Shown here in pieces: positions 21,745-34,261 of a stretch of DNA of 64,000 bases (position 1 is the first letter of the stretch; each line of letters begins with the position of its first letter). The DNA is from Papilionanthe hookeriana x Papilionanthe teres. Its lineage: Eukaryota > Streptophyta > Magnoliopsida > Asparagales > Orchidaceae. Under the pieces are notes generated by a model. That model ran no database searches, had not been told where the DNA came from, and saw only the letters and a program-made list of their open reading frames with translations. The position numbers and the translations under genes were made by a program. Location: assembly GCA_022702705.1 (NCBI GenBank), contig CM040427.1, forward strand, positions 76,375,283-76,439,282, written 5' to 3'.

Positions 21745-24033
21745 CTATTCTTTTAACGAGCAAACCTCGTCGAAGGAATTACCGGCCATTTGAGCTAAAC
21801 AAATCTCTGGATCAAGTAGAGCCTTGATCAGAGCTTCCCTCATCTCCTTTGACAGGATCAAAGCATCGTATATGCTTAGTTTAGCTGGTAGCTTCCTAAG
21901 ATGGGCTAGCACGTTATAGTCCACTTTATTACCATGCTCCTCGGTTTCTTCCTGAATGGACAATTCCTTTGCTGGGGTTGGCTCCTCCTGAGCAACCACC
22001 TGCTTTCCTTTATCCTTTGGACCCATTCTCGGAGGTAGAACTTTTCTGCTTCTTAGGTTGACTTCAGTTACTTGTTCTGAGTCTGGTGCTGGATCTACCG
22101 ATGTTTCCCCTTAAATTGGAACGACTGGCTCTTTTGGAGTTGCTTCAGAATCCGATAACTCTAATTCTATCGCAATCGGAGCTCCTCGAAATTCACAAAT
22201 GGACTCGTTGCTTGTTGAGATTTCGTAGCTTCCTTTGTGAACATGTTCTTCGTCGTGGTCATCAAGGTTGTGTATGATTTGAGAATTGTTAATTGTATTG
22301 GAATCGAGATCCATATTAAGTCGGTTGTCGCTAGTTACGTAATCGTTAGAAACAGTCAAAACGTAGCCAACGCCATAACTCTTATCATTATAAGATCCCG
22401 TCAGGACGAGAAAATAATCATACAGAGTCAGAGGTTCGAGGGATTTCTCCCCTGAAATGGAAACAACCATCCTAGGATAAGCAGCCCCTAGTATACCCTT
22501 CAGAGCCTCGATCTTCTTCTCTTCCACGATTTTCTCCTCCTTCTGGGGCGATTCTTCAATCACAAGCGATAGTGCCGGCTCGGCAAGTTTCAAACTCTGA
22601 GTTAAAGCGCGTAACGAAGCGGTCTGGATGTGATCCAAAATTTTCTTTGAAGACTTTGTCCAGACGGTACTCCATCCATCATCGGCCGTATACGGGTTTA
22701 TCAGAACAATAGGATCCGTCAAGATAACATTGACGGAACCTCCTTTTTGGGGTTCCTTCATGTTTTCCTTCGGGATCATTATGTTCCCTTTTCGGAGATT
22801 GTCGTCAAGACAACTCTTGAAAGTGATGCGATCCTCTATCTTGTGTCCGAGCATTCGGTGGTAAGGGCAATAGTTTGGATGATCTCTCTTATTGACTTCT
22901 TCCGGCCTCTTGGGCTCTGGTAGTCGAAAATCCGGTGTTTTCATTAAACCGCGGAGCATCTCTGCTATCGTCTTCGGTCTTGAATGGATATTCCTTATTC
23001 GGAAAATCTTTCGTGGTACGTTGTGGATGAGGCGGTTGTTCATAATCGTCGAGGCAACTGATAGCTTGATCGAGGCTCTTGATAACCCTGCTGAGGTTGT
23101 TGGTAAGTACGTTGCGGTGGTTGATAGCTAGGTTGTGGCCGCTCTGGCTGTATCTGAACCGGCTGCATCTGAACCGGCTGCTTGCCCTTATCTACTGCTG
23201 CGACGATTCCAGATTTCTTTTCAAATGCTTTTACGGGTTTCTAGTTATCATTCTTGTCCACGAAACTTAACTGCTTTGCCTCTTCTTGCAAGCTCCCGGC
23301 CTTGCTAAGCAACTTCTCGAAAGTCTTGATTGTAAATCCTTTCAGGAGAAGTGCTATCGGGCCATGGATAATCTTAAGCAAGATGCCGACTGTATGTTAT
23401 TCTTGAAGTTGTGGTTCACACTTCATGCTTAAGTTCCTCCATCGAAGTATGTATTCCACTAAAGTCTCATTCGGTTTCTGGTGCTCCACCACTAGATCAC
23501 CGATGGTGATGTGGTGTCGAGCCCCGGTAAACAGCTTAACGAAGAGGTTTTCCAATTCTACAAATGTCTTAACTAAACCATTTGGCAATTCTGCGTACCA
23601 ACCGAAGGCGATCCCTGACAAACTGCTGATGAACTGACGGAAGAGTCTAAAGCGTCACTCCCACCGGCATTGCAGCAACTAGCACGAAAATGTGCGACAT
23701 GCTGCCGGGGGTTCCCGTTCCATCAAAAGTCTTAAACATAGGTGGTACGAAGCCTTTCGGGTATTGGACTGCATCAAATTCTTCAGGGTAAGGTCTACCT
23801 GTATGAATAGATGCTCCGCTCTTAGATTGTGCTAAGGCTTCTCACACCTGCTATTCTACCATGTTTTTAATGTCATTTTCGGGAATCATATTCTGTGTAG
23901 AATCCTTCTTTGGTGGCTCATCTCCGTTGACGGATGTGATCTCTTTTCCTCCATCTGCAATATGGATGATTTCTGGGGGTGTTTCTTTCTGAGGTTGTAC
24001 TCGACTGCGGAGAGTGGCTAAAGCAGCAGCCAT
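21745..24033 (-). pseudogene. Gag (capsid and nucleocapsid) with C-terminal linker
   Basis: The capsid-type core is read at 23750-23397: YPKGFVPPMFKTFDGTGTP, then FISSLSGIAFGWYAELPN, LENLFVKLF, and QKPNETLVEYILRWRNLSMK. This is the Retrotrans_gag pattern (W-Y/F, F, E-x-L-x-x-Y-x-x-R-W/F). Downstream is a Gln/Pro-rich linker (about 23190-23060). A nucleic-acid-binding block YCPYHRMLGHKIEDRITFK follows, resembling a zinc knuckle with its second Cys replaced by Arg. The last part (22026-21745) has the Tat-typical LAHLRKLPAKLSIYDALILSKEMREAL. Several stops and frame changes occur, for example at about 23851, 23396 and 23050. Gag would form the cytoplasmic particle that packages element RNA. Confidence 0.85.
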
Positions 24034-24106
24034 CTCTTCTATCCTCTATGCCATCTGGGAAATTGTGTCATCTCTTTCCCGAAGTTGTGCTCTCATCACT
24101 TCCGGT

Positions 24107-25511
24107 TCATCTGTTTCCGCAGTACGCCAGAGCATCTTGTGAAGCTGATGATGCTCGTGTCTCAACCATATTGATCTCGGCATACTCCTCATCCATGAAC
24201 TCTGATGAATCAACTTCATTTTCCAACTTTTCTCCTCTTTCTTTCGCCAACCATCGGATATCCGTCCTTAGCTTTCCTATAGCATCCTCGAGGGGTCTCT
24301 TCCAGAAGGTCTCGCAGTTGTCGTGTGATGGTTGTTGAACTTCTTTTTCGGGAGTTTCTTTTATTGCTGTAGCACTTTCTTCTAATTCAGGCTCTTTGAC
24401 GAGGCTTTTCTTCTCAGGATGTTGTGTTGGTCTCGGCTCGGTAATAATAGGTCGCCAAATCATCCTTAAGACAGCAGAAGGCCTAGGACCGGACGGTCTA
24501 TCAGCTATATACTGGTAGGTGGTGTCCTCTCTAATATGATGGCCCGATACAACAACAGGTGAACTAGCTCTCATTTTCTTCTCTGGTCTCTCTGCGGCAG
24601 TGACAGGCTCTACTCGCGGTCTGAGGCGGGATCTAGCTTGCACTCGTCCCATTCTTCTTAGGATTTCTGACACGGGGCATCTTTCTTTCTTTGCCAATTT
24701 TTCTATCACAGCTTGTAGCCGAGAAAAATGGCGTAGTCTTAACCCTTTTTCTTTTGTAGTTACTATAGTATGCAGATCAGGGTAATGTACTGGCAATCCT
24801 TCGGACGTCTTCTTCATCCGATGCAGCAGAGAGTGGGTGAAACCTACTTCCTTCCAACAGAGGTGTATACTCGGGCAGTTCTTCTTACTTTTCAGGGAAC
24901 TTTTCCAGAAAGGCAACTTCAACGGCTTTGGCTTTTTCAATCCTGGCTATCTTTCTGCTTCTATTTCTCCTTTGAGTCCGAGTTAGGGGTGCAACTCTTG
25001 AACTGGAACCAATCTCGAAAACAGATGGCATTGTAGCAAAATTTGTACCCTCCACGGTGACAGGCTCATCACAGACTTGGACTTCCTTCCCCTTCAGTTT
25101 GGCAGAACCTGGGGTAGGTGCAGAGATGACTAGACCGGTGAGGGTAGAGACAACAGTCCTCTTACGAATAGCAGTACTTCTTTCAGCTGAAACCCTTTAC
25201 AGGTGAGGGAATTCTTGAGTCGACTTCAGGTTGAACTCAATTACGGGCTCCTTAGTTTCTGGCACTTTGTCCATTAGTGTGAAAAGAGTAACGTCAGCGA
25301 ACTTAATATCTGTGTTGTCGAATCCTTGTCAAAAACGGATGATCCCATTGTCGGGTAGCTCATCCTTATAGACGGTGAAGTCCATTCCATTGGTGAAGGA
25401 GAAATTAACTTTAGGGAAGTTATTTTCTGCAGTGTAGAATCCAAATATCAGTCTCGAATTATGCTTCCCTTTGTCGCAAAACTTAGGATGAAAAAGAAAG
25501 AGTCTGAACAC
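24107..25511 (-). pseudogene. ORF1 upstream of gag (Ogre-type, unknown function)
   Basis: From about 25511 the minus strand reads FRLFLFHPKFCDKGKHN, LIFGFYTAENNFPKVNFSF and FADVTLFTLMDKVP. It then passes through a basic, Ser/Thr/Lys-rich stretch (24940-24400) to an acidic end containing WRPIITEPRPT and WLAKERGEKLENEVDSSEFMDEE. The ORF lies between the primer site and gag, exactly where Ogre elements carry an extra ORF of unknown role. At least one frameshift (near 24940) and several stops occur. The first Met is unclear because the earliest open codon is a GTG, so the true start may lie upstream. It may also be read as an N-terminal part of gag. Confidence 0.6.
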
Positions 25512-25944
25512 ATTTTCATTTTTTTTATCTTAAGGTATTTATAATTTTTAAGAGAATTTGTTTATTAGAAGGTTGTTTATTAGAGGATTTGTTTGTTAGG
25601 AACAAAATGATTAAAGGTATAGAAAAGGTAAAGGACCCGATTCAGAATTGGAAAGGAAGAGAAAGTCTCGTAAGACTTCTCAATCCGAGGGACCGCTCCT
25701 AAGCTAACACCTATTGGGGGTCCACCCCACCTCAGAAAAGAGGTAAAAGGATTTCAGAACCTCTCTGTTTAGGGGTGTCTAAACAGTGGCTCCTAAATCC
25801 GAGAGAAGGTAGCTATACCCGTTCAAGATAGAAATGAACATGGTATGCCAACGGATAGAATGGTAGTTTGCTCCACTAGGGACATGAATACACTACCGAT
25901 TTATGAAAGCAAAACCATCTGATCAAAATGGAGAGAGGAACCTG
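25512..25944 (-). other. Leader between primer site and ORF1
   Basis: Some 430 bp of non-coding DNA follow the primer site, purine-rich on the plus strand (for example GAGAGGAACC, AGAAAAGGTAAAGGACC). The leader and packaging signal of a gypsy element would be expected here. No specific motif is recognisable. Confidence 0.5.
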
Positions 25945-25962
25945 TCCCCAACGGAGTCGCCA
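25945..25962 (-). promoter_or_regulatory. Primer binding site (tRNA-Arg type)
   Basis: The minus strand reads TGGCGACTCCGTTGGGGA, starting five bases after the LTR terminus ACA. This is complementary to the 3' end of a tRNA-Arg (…TCCCCAGCGGAGTCGCCA) with one difference. tRNA-Arg priming is typical of Ogre-like elements. It fixes the direction of the element and makes 25968-33328 the 5' LTR. Confidence 0.88.
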
Positions 25963-25967
25963 GAAAT

Positions 25968-28900
25968 TGTACGGCTTATTTTTAGGTTAAGTGTTGTATT
26001 TTGAAAAGGGGTCGCCTACAGAAATTGTCGGCGAATTTTAGATTTTAAATTTTAAATTTAATTTAAATATATATAATTGGAAAAGTAGCATTTGATTTTG
26101 AAAATAATTTTAACTTTGAAAATTGTAAGATATAAAATCAAACCGATCTCACATCCCAAATAGTTTATATAAACGAGCACCACACCACAAACCATGTATC
26201 TATCCCGAAGAATAGACACACTGTTTGATGATGGGGCTCGATTAAATAAACTAGAAGATTTGTGACATCCATTTGGTCTGTGAACCAATTATATAAGCGA
26301 AGAAGTTCCCCGCTTAATATAAATGAATTAAGCGAGGTTTATATTACCTGGGTTCTTAAAGTTCCCTATAAGGGCAAGCCCCTATAGTTAATTACATCTT
26401 AAATGACGGGAATCATTTAAGAAAACTCTCGATAATGATCAGTGGTTTTGCTCTCAAGAATTTCAAAGTTTAAGGTTTTTAAAGGATTGGATTTTGGAAA
26501 TTTTAATTGGGAATGGATCAAATTTGGAACAATTTATTTTAAGAGTCCAAAGGAAGAGAAGTAGGAGAAACTGAGGATCCAAAAAGAATCTTGGCAACTT
26601 CCCAAACTATCCTATTGTTTGGCTTCAATTTGGGAATTTATTTAACATTGTAATACTGCCAATTTTAATTAATTAGGACTTCTATTAGTATGACATAATC
26701 ATACAAATAGCCTCGAAGATGTGAGGGTTTATGTCGTACCAAACAACTACCTCGGAATTCTAAGACCGGTTAGGGCTTAATTTACATAATATGATTATGC
26801 AAATGCCTAACAAAAATTTGAGGATTTATGTTGCACTAGGCAAACTACCTCGAAATCCTATGGCTTGGTTATTTAAAACTAGGAAAAGGTTTTGCTGAAG
26901 TAGACACAAGTTTTGCTGATGAAGATGGCCGTGCTGCCCACCGTGCTCCGAGCTCCTTGTTGTTGCAGAGGTTTAGTTTTAGAAAGTGAAAATCAGGAGA
27001 TGAGAGAAGTGTTCTGGTTTAGAGAAATCTTAAAGTCCCAAATGTCTTTAATGTTTTAATTAAAACAAATCTTAAAGTTGATTAAGCAGAATCTATTAAG
27101 TTCCCACGGTTCCGTCATCCCGGCACCGTTATTTTCATCGAATTCACTTGGTCCAGATAAATTTACAAAACTCAATTGAATGAGTTCCACACTTTCATTT
27201 AGACCGTGGGAAATCTCGTTAGCAACATGTGGGTTACATCATCCGAGGTATTCCCGATCATTCAACGAGACATTTTAATTTAGTTGCAATTGTAGTTTTG
27301 TTGTTCTGTTTGTGATTAGATTTTGAGTTATTTTATATTTTAGATGTTGTGGTGGTGAATTTTATCTTGTGTGACTTTTAATTTAATTTTGGGTTTCAGT
27401 TTTGTGGCTATCCGAAAGGTTTCAGTTTTCATGCAGGGTGTCAATCTTGTTTAACATGCAAGAAAAGTAAAGTGCAGTGCAGGTAAGTAAATAAATTGTA
27501 ATAAAATAAAAGGATACCTGGAGGGTCTTCTCGTCATTTCCAAGCTGCACTTATAACACATGTTAAGATATTTATATATTTGCAACAAGTACTTAGGTAA
27601 AGCTAAGGAAAGGTTCTGGTTGTCTACCAAAATCCTAATCCTATTGCTAGTCAATCTCTATGGCGTCTTGGTTCTTTTATTTTTGTAGATGATTTTCTTC
27701 ACCAAAGTACAATTAAGTTCAATTATTCTTCTAAAACACCCCCATCATATTGAGGAAATGTTTAGGACGATTCCTAAACATCTTTTCAATTTTTTTGGGA
27801 TTATTTTGAGTCCAAATGAGTTTTATTGTATTGGTGAATTGATCATCCAAAAATTTATTTTAGTTTGTTTCTTGCTCAGTGAATTAGATGTTCAATTATC
27901 CTATGAGTAAAGTGATATTTCACTTGATGCTTTACTTAAGAGTTATAATAACAAAAGCCTCTAAGGGCAAATCAGTTTATTAAATATTTTAATGATTTAA
28001 AATAAGAATTGATGATTTAAAGTGGTTTAATTTAGTTATGAAATTTTACCAATTTTAAGTTTAGAATAGTGTACAAATTGTTTTAAATTTAGTTTAAATA
28101 TTTAAACCTCTTTTTTTTATTATCTTAATGTTTCAGATTAATTTTGATGTGTTAAATTTACTTAGAAGTGTTTGAATTATCCATATATTTTTGATGGTTT
28201 GATTTAGGTTAATTATGATATTTTAGGTTAGTTTTGATTAGCTTAATTTGTTTTATATGCTTAATTATGAATTTTTTTAATATTATTTAATATTTAAAAT
28301 TTGTTTTAAGTTTGATATTAAGTGATATTGAATTAATTTTTAAATTTAATTTAATTTAATTGTTAAATCACTTAATATTTTAAATATTAATTAAGGGTTA
28401 TTTTCTTTTAATTTTTAATTTATTAATTCCAATTATTATTTTAAGTTTAATAAAGAATTAGATCTTATTGAAGTCATTTATTTAGGGATTTTAAATTAAA
28501 GAATTAATATCTTCTAAAGTTATATCCCTAACCTTAATAATCCAAATTTTAGTATAATCTTCCAAAATTTAAATTATTTAATTAATTAATATTTACTTTA
28601 AATGTTTTTAAAGTAATTAGTGGGTTTCTACCTCTTAATTGCCTAGATTTCAATCGTATAATGAAAATTTTAAAATCAGATATTTTACCCTCCCCTTTGA
28701 TTAAGCCTAGAATATTAATTAGGGTTAAATTTTTTTTAATTACCTTTATACCATTTTAAGCTTATTTATTTCATAACTCACTAAATTGAGCCCAAATGAA
28801 CTTGAAATTTTATGTTACTTCACTCTTATGTCAATTAAGACATTAGATGAGAAAATGTAATTTTTCTGAATTTAATCTAATTTATATAATTATTTTGATG

Positions 28901-31900
28901 AAAAATAGGGATTTTCAATGGAAATTCAACAACAAGACCAAGGAAAGGTTTCTATTCTTAAGAAAATTATGGGATATTTCTAATGACTAGAGGACCACTT
29001 TGACCAATTTTGGTGATTTTTTTAATTTGATTTTATTTATTATAATTATTTTGAATTTTGGAGTGTTAATCAATTATAAAATAAAATTAAAATAGAAAAA
29101 TGGATTTTATATTTTTCATAAATCTATCTAACCTTAGGGAGTTTAGATAAACAAATTTTATAATTTTCTGATTTTTCTTTGATTTATTAGAATTAATTTT
29201 GTGAAAATGTAGGGAAATTCATTTTTAATATTAAAAATTGTTTTAAGCCTTTAAAATTCAATATCTTAACCTAGAGACTTAGGAAAAATATTTGATTTGT
29301 TCCTAAGTGATTAGGAAGCAAAATATGACATTTTTGTGATTTTTATTATTTTTATGATTTTTATTATTTTTAATTATTTAAAATATTAAAATAAGGTAGA
29401 AAATGAAGATTTTTGAAAAATCCCAATTTTAATTTTCTTAGATTCCTCTGATATCAGAGAGCCTACAAAACCAATTTGGTGAATTTTTAAAATGTATTTT
29501 AGAGTTATGAATTTTTAAAGTTTAATTTTAGTCATGTAACTTGATTAATCAATTTAGTGGGGTTAAACATTTTCAATTGATTCCAAATTTTTATGTGAGG
29601 TCCCTATGATTCTAAAGATCTGTAGAGAATTATTTTCAAGTTCTTTGATGTGTGATTAACCCTAATTAATTAAAATTTAGTTTTGAGTAATTAGGCCAAT
29701 TAGGGTTATTCTTAATGAATTAACTCAAAAAATAATTATCCTAGGGTCCCCTGGTCCTAAGAAACTTCCCTAAATTTTCCTAGAATTTTCTAAGCAATAT
29801 GCTAATTAATGGAGTTAAAAACTAAAAATAGTGACATAAACTTGAAAAATACATAATTTGCCATAGAGATAGCCTCTGACCTTGAAAAATTCAGGGAATG
29901 TTCTCAAGATCAGAGGCTTCAAAAGCCCTATGGTCTCATGCCATGGTGAATTGTCTATGCAAATGGAGAATTAAAATACTAAAATGAGTAAATAATTAAT
30001 TAAAAATAAAATACTCATCAAATTAAGTCAATTCTTTTTTCAAATTATTCTCCTCTGTTCACTGAGCATGAGGGTATTTTTAGTTTATTTTTATGATTTT
30101 TCTATGCACAGATATGGATTTTTCAATTTCTGGGTATTTAAATAAATAGAAAATAGCTTATTTTCCTACTTAACCCAATCAGCGCCGCGTCAACCTCGGC
30201 AGCTCCGAAGGCCCACGCGACGCGCTCCCATTCGACGCCGCCAATTGACTCGGATGCCACGCGGCCCGCAGTCTCGCTCCATCCTTCAATCCGGCCCAAT
30301 CTGGACCGTCCACTCTAATGATCGGACGGCGCATGGTCATCGTATACGACTAGTGTGCACATGTGACCGTCCACACTAAAACCCTAAGATGTCTCTCATT
30401 TCTCCACGGATTTTCATGTTCTTATACTCAATGGATTTGTCTTGAAGAGACGAACACATCCATATGGTTTACATGCATTGAAATCAACTCAAACGAAATA
30501 GAGAATCGCTGGAAGCACTCAGGGAGGAGGGGTGTCCGTACCTTGGTTCAGGAGGTGAGGCCTCAACTGAATGTGCTTGGCACGTTCGTTGGAGTTGGAG
30601 GAGCCTGGGGATGAAGCCTCTGGCCCTGTCGAATTGTCTAAGTACAACTTCCACCAAGCCCGATTTCAGAATTTGGAGGCTAGAGCAAATAGGTGGCCTA
30701 GAGAGGGGGCTTTCACTGGGGAACTCCTTCTCTTGGTCCTGTGCAGGTGTGGGTGAGTTTAATTTGATTTTGGTGGAGGTTTGAGAGATGTCCTGTTTTG
30801 GCCTGAGAATTGGGCTCCAAAATTGAGCTCAATCAATGGGGTTTAGGACAGGAGAATAGTGGGGATGGATTTCTCTTGGCTAGGGGATGCTCTGTGAGGA
30901 GTTTGGAGGGATTCTGTGAAGGTTGATTTCAGCCAGCCTTTTGGCCGAGAGGGGGTGGCTTGTTTAAATAGCCATGGCCAGGGCCTCCCAGGGGGTTTCA
31001 TGGCTTGGAACAGCTGCTCTAGTGAAGAGAAGAACAGCTGCAGTGGCCATTGGGCATGGGATAACTCAGCTAGTTCAAATTGAATTTTTGAATCCATTTA
31101 GACCTCTCGGCCATGGTGTTTTCCAGCGACCTGGTGGCTGGTCGGCCAGGGTCAGGTCACCATCCTGATCAGGAGGGTCAGGGCTTGAAGTTTGTGGGTT
31201 CAATTGGCCAATGCCAAGTGTAAAGAGGTTTGATTTAAGTTGTAAGGGGGAAGGGTCATTTTGGCTTGATTTGGTCCAAGGCATGGTTTAGGCTAGGTGC
31301 ACCTCCCCAAGGCTTGACTTTGGGCTGAGGGAGAATCATTTGGGACAACTAGGAAGTGGTGGTGAAGTCCCCATCCAAGGTGATGTGGCTAAACTTTGTT
31401 TGGAGTGTAGCATAAATGGGGTTAAAAGGGCTTAATGAAGGCTTATGAAAGGCTCCCCTCTTCTTTCCATAAATTACTAGGTGAGGTGTCAAAACTCTCA
31501 TGGCTTCATATAGCTTTTAAATGGCTCACATTTGGCATACATTTAGCTTGGAAATGGTTGGCTTGTTACATGAAAAAGGGTTTTGGTATTTTTGATGAAT
31601 TTAGGGGAAATTCACATGTGGCTTAGTTTAGAAAAGTTTAATGATGAATTTGAAACTTAGGGAGTGATTTAAATCAAAGGGATTATGAGGTGAAAGTTTC
31701 ATGTAGGCTTTGGATTGACTTTGGGCCTTTTGAAATCATTTTGGATGGGCTTTTAAAATGGTTTAAGGGAGTGGGCTTTATGTTTCAAAATGGACTTTTG
31801 GATGAAAAATTTTGTGAAGGACCATGCCAAATAAATGTTGGGTTTAGTTTAGGGATTTGTCATGAGTGATTTGAAACAAATTTGAGGTGATTTGGAGTTG

Positions 31901-33328
31901 AATTGGGTTGGATTTGGGACTTTTTTGGTAAAGGGGCCAAAGTGGGTCAAATTGGGCTAACTTGGGCTAAGGTTGGGCTAATGTTTGATTTGATGTAAAA
32001 TTAATGTTGAGAAATATTCATGGGAGTGTTACAAAGAGTTTTCAACTTTTGTTGGGCTTTGATTTTGGGATTTGGGCCCATTTGGGTTCATGGTGGATTT
32101 AGGCCAAAATTGGGGATTTTGGTTTTGGGTGGCATTTGGGTTCAAATTTGGGGCAAATATTGTTAGTATTTTGTTTTTGGGGATATTAGGAAGGGTTAGG
32201 AAAATATTTGGGGCTAATTGGAGTTGAATTGGGTTCATTTGGGCTATGTTTAGGTCATGGGCCAAAATTGGGCTTTAGGCTTCAAATTGAAATTAGATCC
32301 AAATGTTCATCAAATTGGGCTTGGATTTGGTCTAAATTGATATTTTGGATATTGAATTGAAGTTTAGAATTGGATTGGATCAACATTGAGGTCAATTGGG
32401 TTGATTTGGTTTGACATTGGGCTTACTTTGGTTAAAAATGGGCCAAATTGGGGGTTTTGGTAAAAGTGGGTTAAATTGAGAAAATTGGCCTATGGTGTAG
32501 TTGAAAAAATTGAAATTGGGAATATTTGGGATTTTCTGGAAGTTTCTAGGAGTTTTTGGAATTTATGGATTTTTTGGTTAAAAAGGGCATTTTGGGTATT
32601 TGGTGGGTATTGGGGGGTATTTTTGGAAAATTTGGTATATTTTGCTAAGGAGGATCAATTTGAATGGTGGGAAATGTTTAGGATTGGTTTTGAGAAATTT
32701 TGGGTAAATTAGGTAATTTTTGCAAATTTTGGGTAGCTTCAAGGACATTTGGTAGGTTTGGTGGGTGTAGGGCCCCGGGGGTCAAAAATTGAAATTTTGG
32801 AAAAATAAAGATTGATCAAGTTTGAGTAGAATCGAATCACTTTGGTTGAGCCATGAAGCCATATCAAGCCCATAAGAGCCATGAGAGGACTCGTTTGAGG
32901 CATTCACTTTGTTGTTCCTAACCCTCTTAGCCAAAGGCCTAGGGGTTAAAGTCCATCCATATGATTTACCTACATGAGTCAGGAAGTCAAGCTAGGTATG
33001 AATGATTTTAGGATTAGAATGTGTGTGAAAGTGTAATGTGTGTGCAAGTCAACCCTCACCAGACCAGGCCACCCAAGGTAGTCCTAAGGCCAAAGAGTCC
33101 TATATGGAACTCATCCTTTAAACCTCCACATTTGATCTTAACCCTCCAAGTGACTTAGGGGTTTACAATCAAACTTATGGGGTTTGCAGGGAGTTAAGAG
33201 GTGTTTGAATTTCTAAATGGTGGGTTCCATTTCTAGTCCTCTAAGATAGTCAAAGGGAAAGCCTAAGACTAGATCCTAAGTACTAAGGAGAGAGAAGAGA
33301 AAAGACCTCATCAAAAATGAGGTCAACA
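25968..33328 (-). mobile_element. Complete 5' LTR of the giant element (7.36 kb)
   Basis: On the minus strand it begins TGTTGACCTCATTTTTGATG and ends CCGTACA, with the primer site five bases on and GAAAC outside. It is collinear with the truncated 3' LTR over about 4.2 kb and, inverted, with the entire solo LTR. From its 5' end it has a GGGC/AAATT-skewed part (31640-32800), a GC-rich block with a TATA-like word (30150-31200) and a long AT-rich part (26000-30150). Small open frames in it are discussed under findings; none is a recognised protein. Confidence 0.92.
30963..30970 (-). promoter_or_regulatory. Candidate TATA box of the 5' LTR
   Basis: The plus strand TTTAAATA is TATTTAAA in element sense. 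It is in the same place as the TATA-like word of the solo LTR (11320-11327) and is kept although flanking bases differ. It lies about 2.4 kb into the LTR. This is a position-and-conservation argument only. Confidence 0.35.
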
Positions 33329-33333
33329 GAAAC
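33329..33333. repeat. Right target-site duplication GAAAC
   Basis: This is the partner of 4365-4369, directly after the LTR terminus GGTCAACA. Confidence 0.9.
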
Positions 33334-33768
33334 ACTGGAGGAGGAGGAAACAGCAGAGGACCATGAGGATGAGTTATAGAAGCGGATGAGTAAGAGGGGT
33401 TTTTTAATTTTTCTATGTTTATGTATATTTAGAAATATATTTTTCTGTAAACAGTGATGCACAGATTTTAGAGTAAATATATTTTATTATTTCATTATTT
33501 GATTGGATAAATTACATTTTGATAGCTATGTTATTTTGTTAAATGCATATAATAGTATATTTAATGTTGAGATAGTAGATGCTGTAATGTAAATATGAAA
33601 GAAAGAATTTATTTTTTTTACTTATGCTGCGTTGTCCAACGAATTTTCTTTGCTTTTGCGTCGATTTCAAACTTATCTGTACGCAAAACAGACGACTAGC
33701 CGATAGACATTTTGTTCGACACCTAACTGTCACATAACCGATGGCCCAAAGTGAGTCACAAAAAAATG

Positions 33769-33986
33769 ACGGGCGTGAAACTTTTCCAACAATTAACCCA
33801 TCAGTTATAAAAATGAAACATAAATGATGCTTAACCTTTAGTTTTTACCTGCGCCAGAAATTCGACGCGTGCAGTACTTTTCCAAAATTTAACCCGTCGA
33901 TTATATAAAATGATGCATAAATAATGTATAAATGACAGTTCTACTCGCTTAAAAAAACTAATAGGTGCGACACTTTTTCGAGGTGT
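33769..33986 (+). repeat. CACTA subterminal repeats
   Basis: Two copies of about 60 bp (33769-33829 and 33864-33926) share GCGTG, ACTTTTCCAA, TTAACCC, ATTATA and CATAAAT in order. A shorter third (about 33961-33986) keeps GGTGCGACACTTTTTCGA. ACCGAT words recur at 33738, 34002 and 34218. Subterminal repeats of this kind are transposase binding sites in known CACTA elements. Confidence 0.6.
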
Positions 33987-34243
33987 ATACTGTATCTCTT
34001 ACCGATGGAAGAATCTTTGGTTATACAAACTGACAATTACAGATGAAAAGAAGTTATGACATTAAATTATCAAATAACCATTGATAAATTTATACTGCTA
34101 GAATATCAGTCTGTTTTGGAATTATCGAGAAGCGTCCTACAAGCTTAAAACAGTCTGTAACATTAAATGTAATTATTTTTCTTATGTCATTAAATGTAAT
34201 TGTTTTTCTTAACATAACCGATAGATTGTGGCTGTCGGAAAAA

Positions 34244-34261
34244 GCATAATTTCTTGTAGTG
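34244..34261 (-). repeat. CACTA terminal inverted repeat
   Basis: The reverse strand reads CACTACAAGAAATTATGC from 34261. The matching inverted copy was looked for by eye in the rest of the window and not seen. Confidence 0.8.

Larger units (their letters stand above)
4370..33328 (-). mobile_element. Giant Tat/Ogre-type Ty3/gypsy retrotransposon with nested solo LTR
   Basis: The two outer LTR copies (4370-8604 and 25968-33328) are direct repeats, nearly the same over long stretches, and the whole is bracketed by GAAAC. Internal coding order on the minus strand is ORF1, gag, protease, RT-RNase H, archaeal-type RNase H, integrase and an extra ORF. The tRNA-Arg primer site, the second RNase H, the ORF before gag and the very long LTR point to the Tat clade and most of all to Ogre-like elements. 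Without the nested solo LTR (8950-16420) the element is about 21.5 kb; with an undeleted 3' LTR it would be about 24.5 kb. Stops and frameshifts occur in every ORF, so it is inactive. Confidence 0.92.
33334..34261 (+). mobile_element. Right end of a CACTA-type DNA transposon
   Basis: The terminus on the minus strand is CACTACAAGAAATTATGC followed by TTTTTCCGACAGCC, the classic plant CACTA/En-Spm end. Subterminal repeats lie at 33769-33986. Near 33334-33380 the plus strand has an acidic frame (LEEEETAEDHEDEL then stop), suitable for the end of a transposase-associated ORF. 33420-33740 is AT-rich with nothing recognised. The left end was not found in the window. The transposase fragment at 1061-1288, same strand, may belong to it, with younger elements inserted between. 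Confidence 0.75.

Noticed and set aside
33539..33733. 64-codon minus-strand ORF next to the CACTA end
   Set aside because: It overlaps AT-rich and subterminal non-coding DNA, without conserved motif or context.
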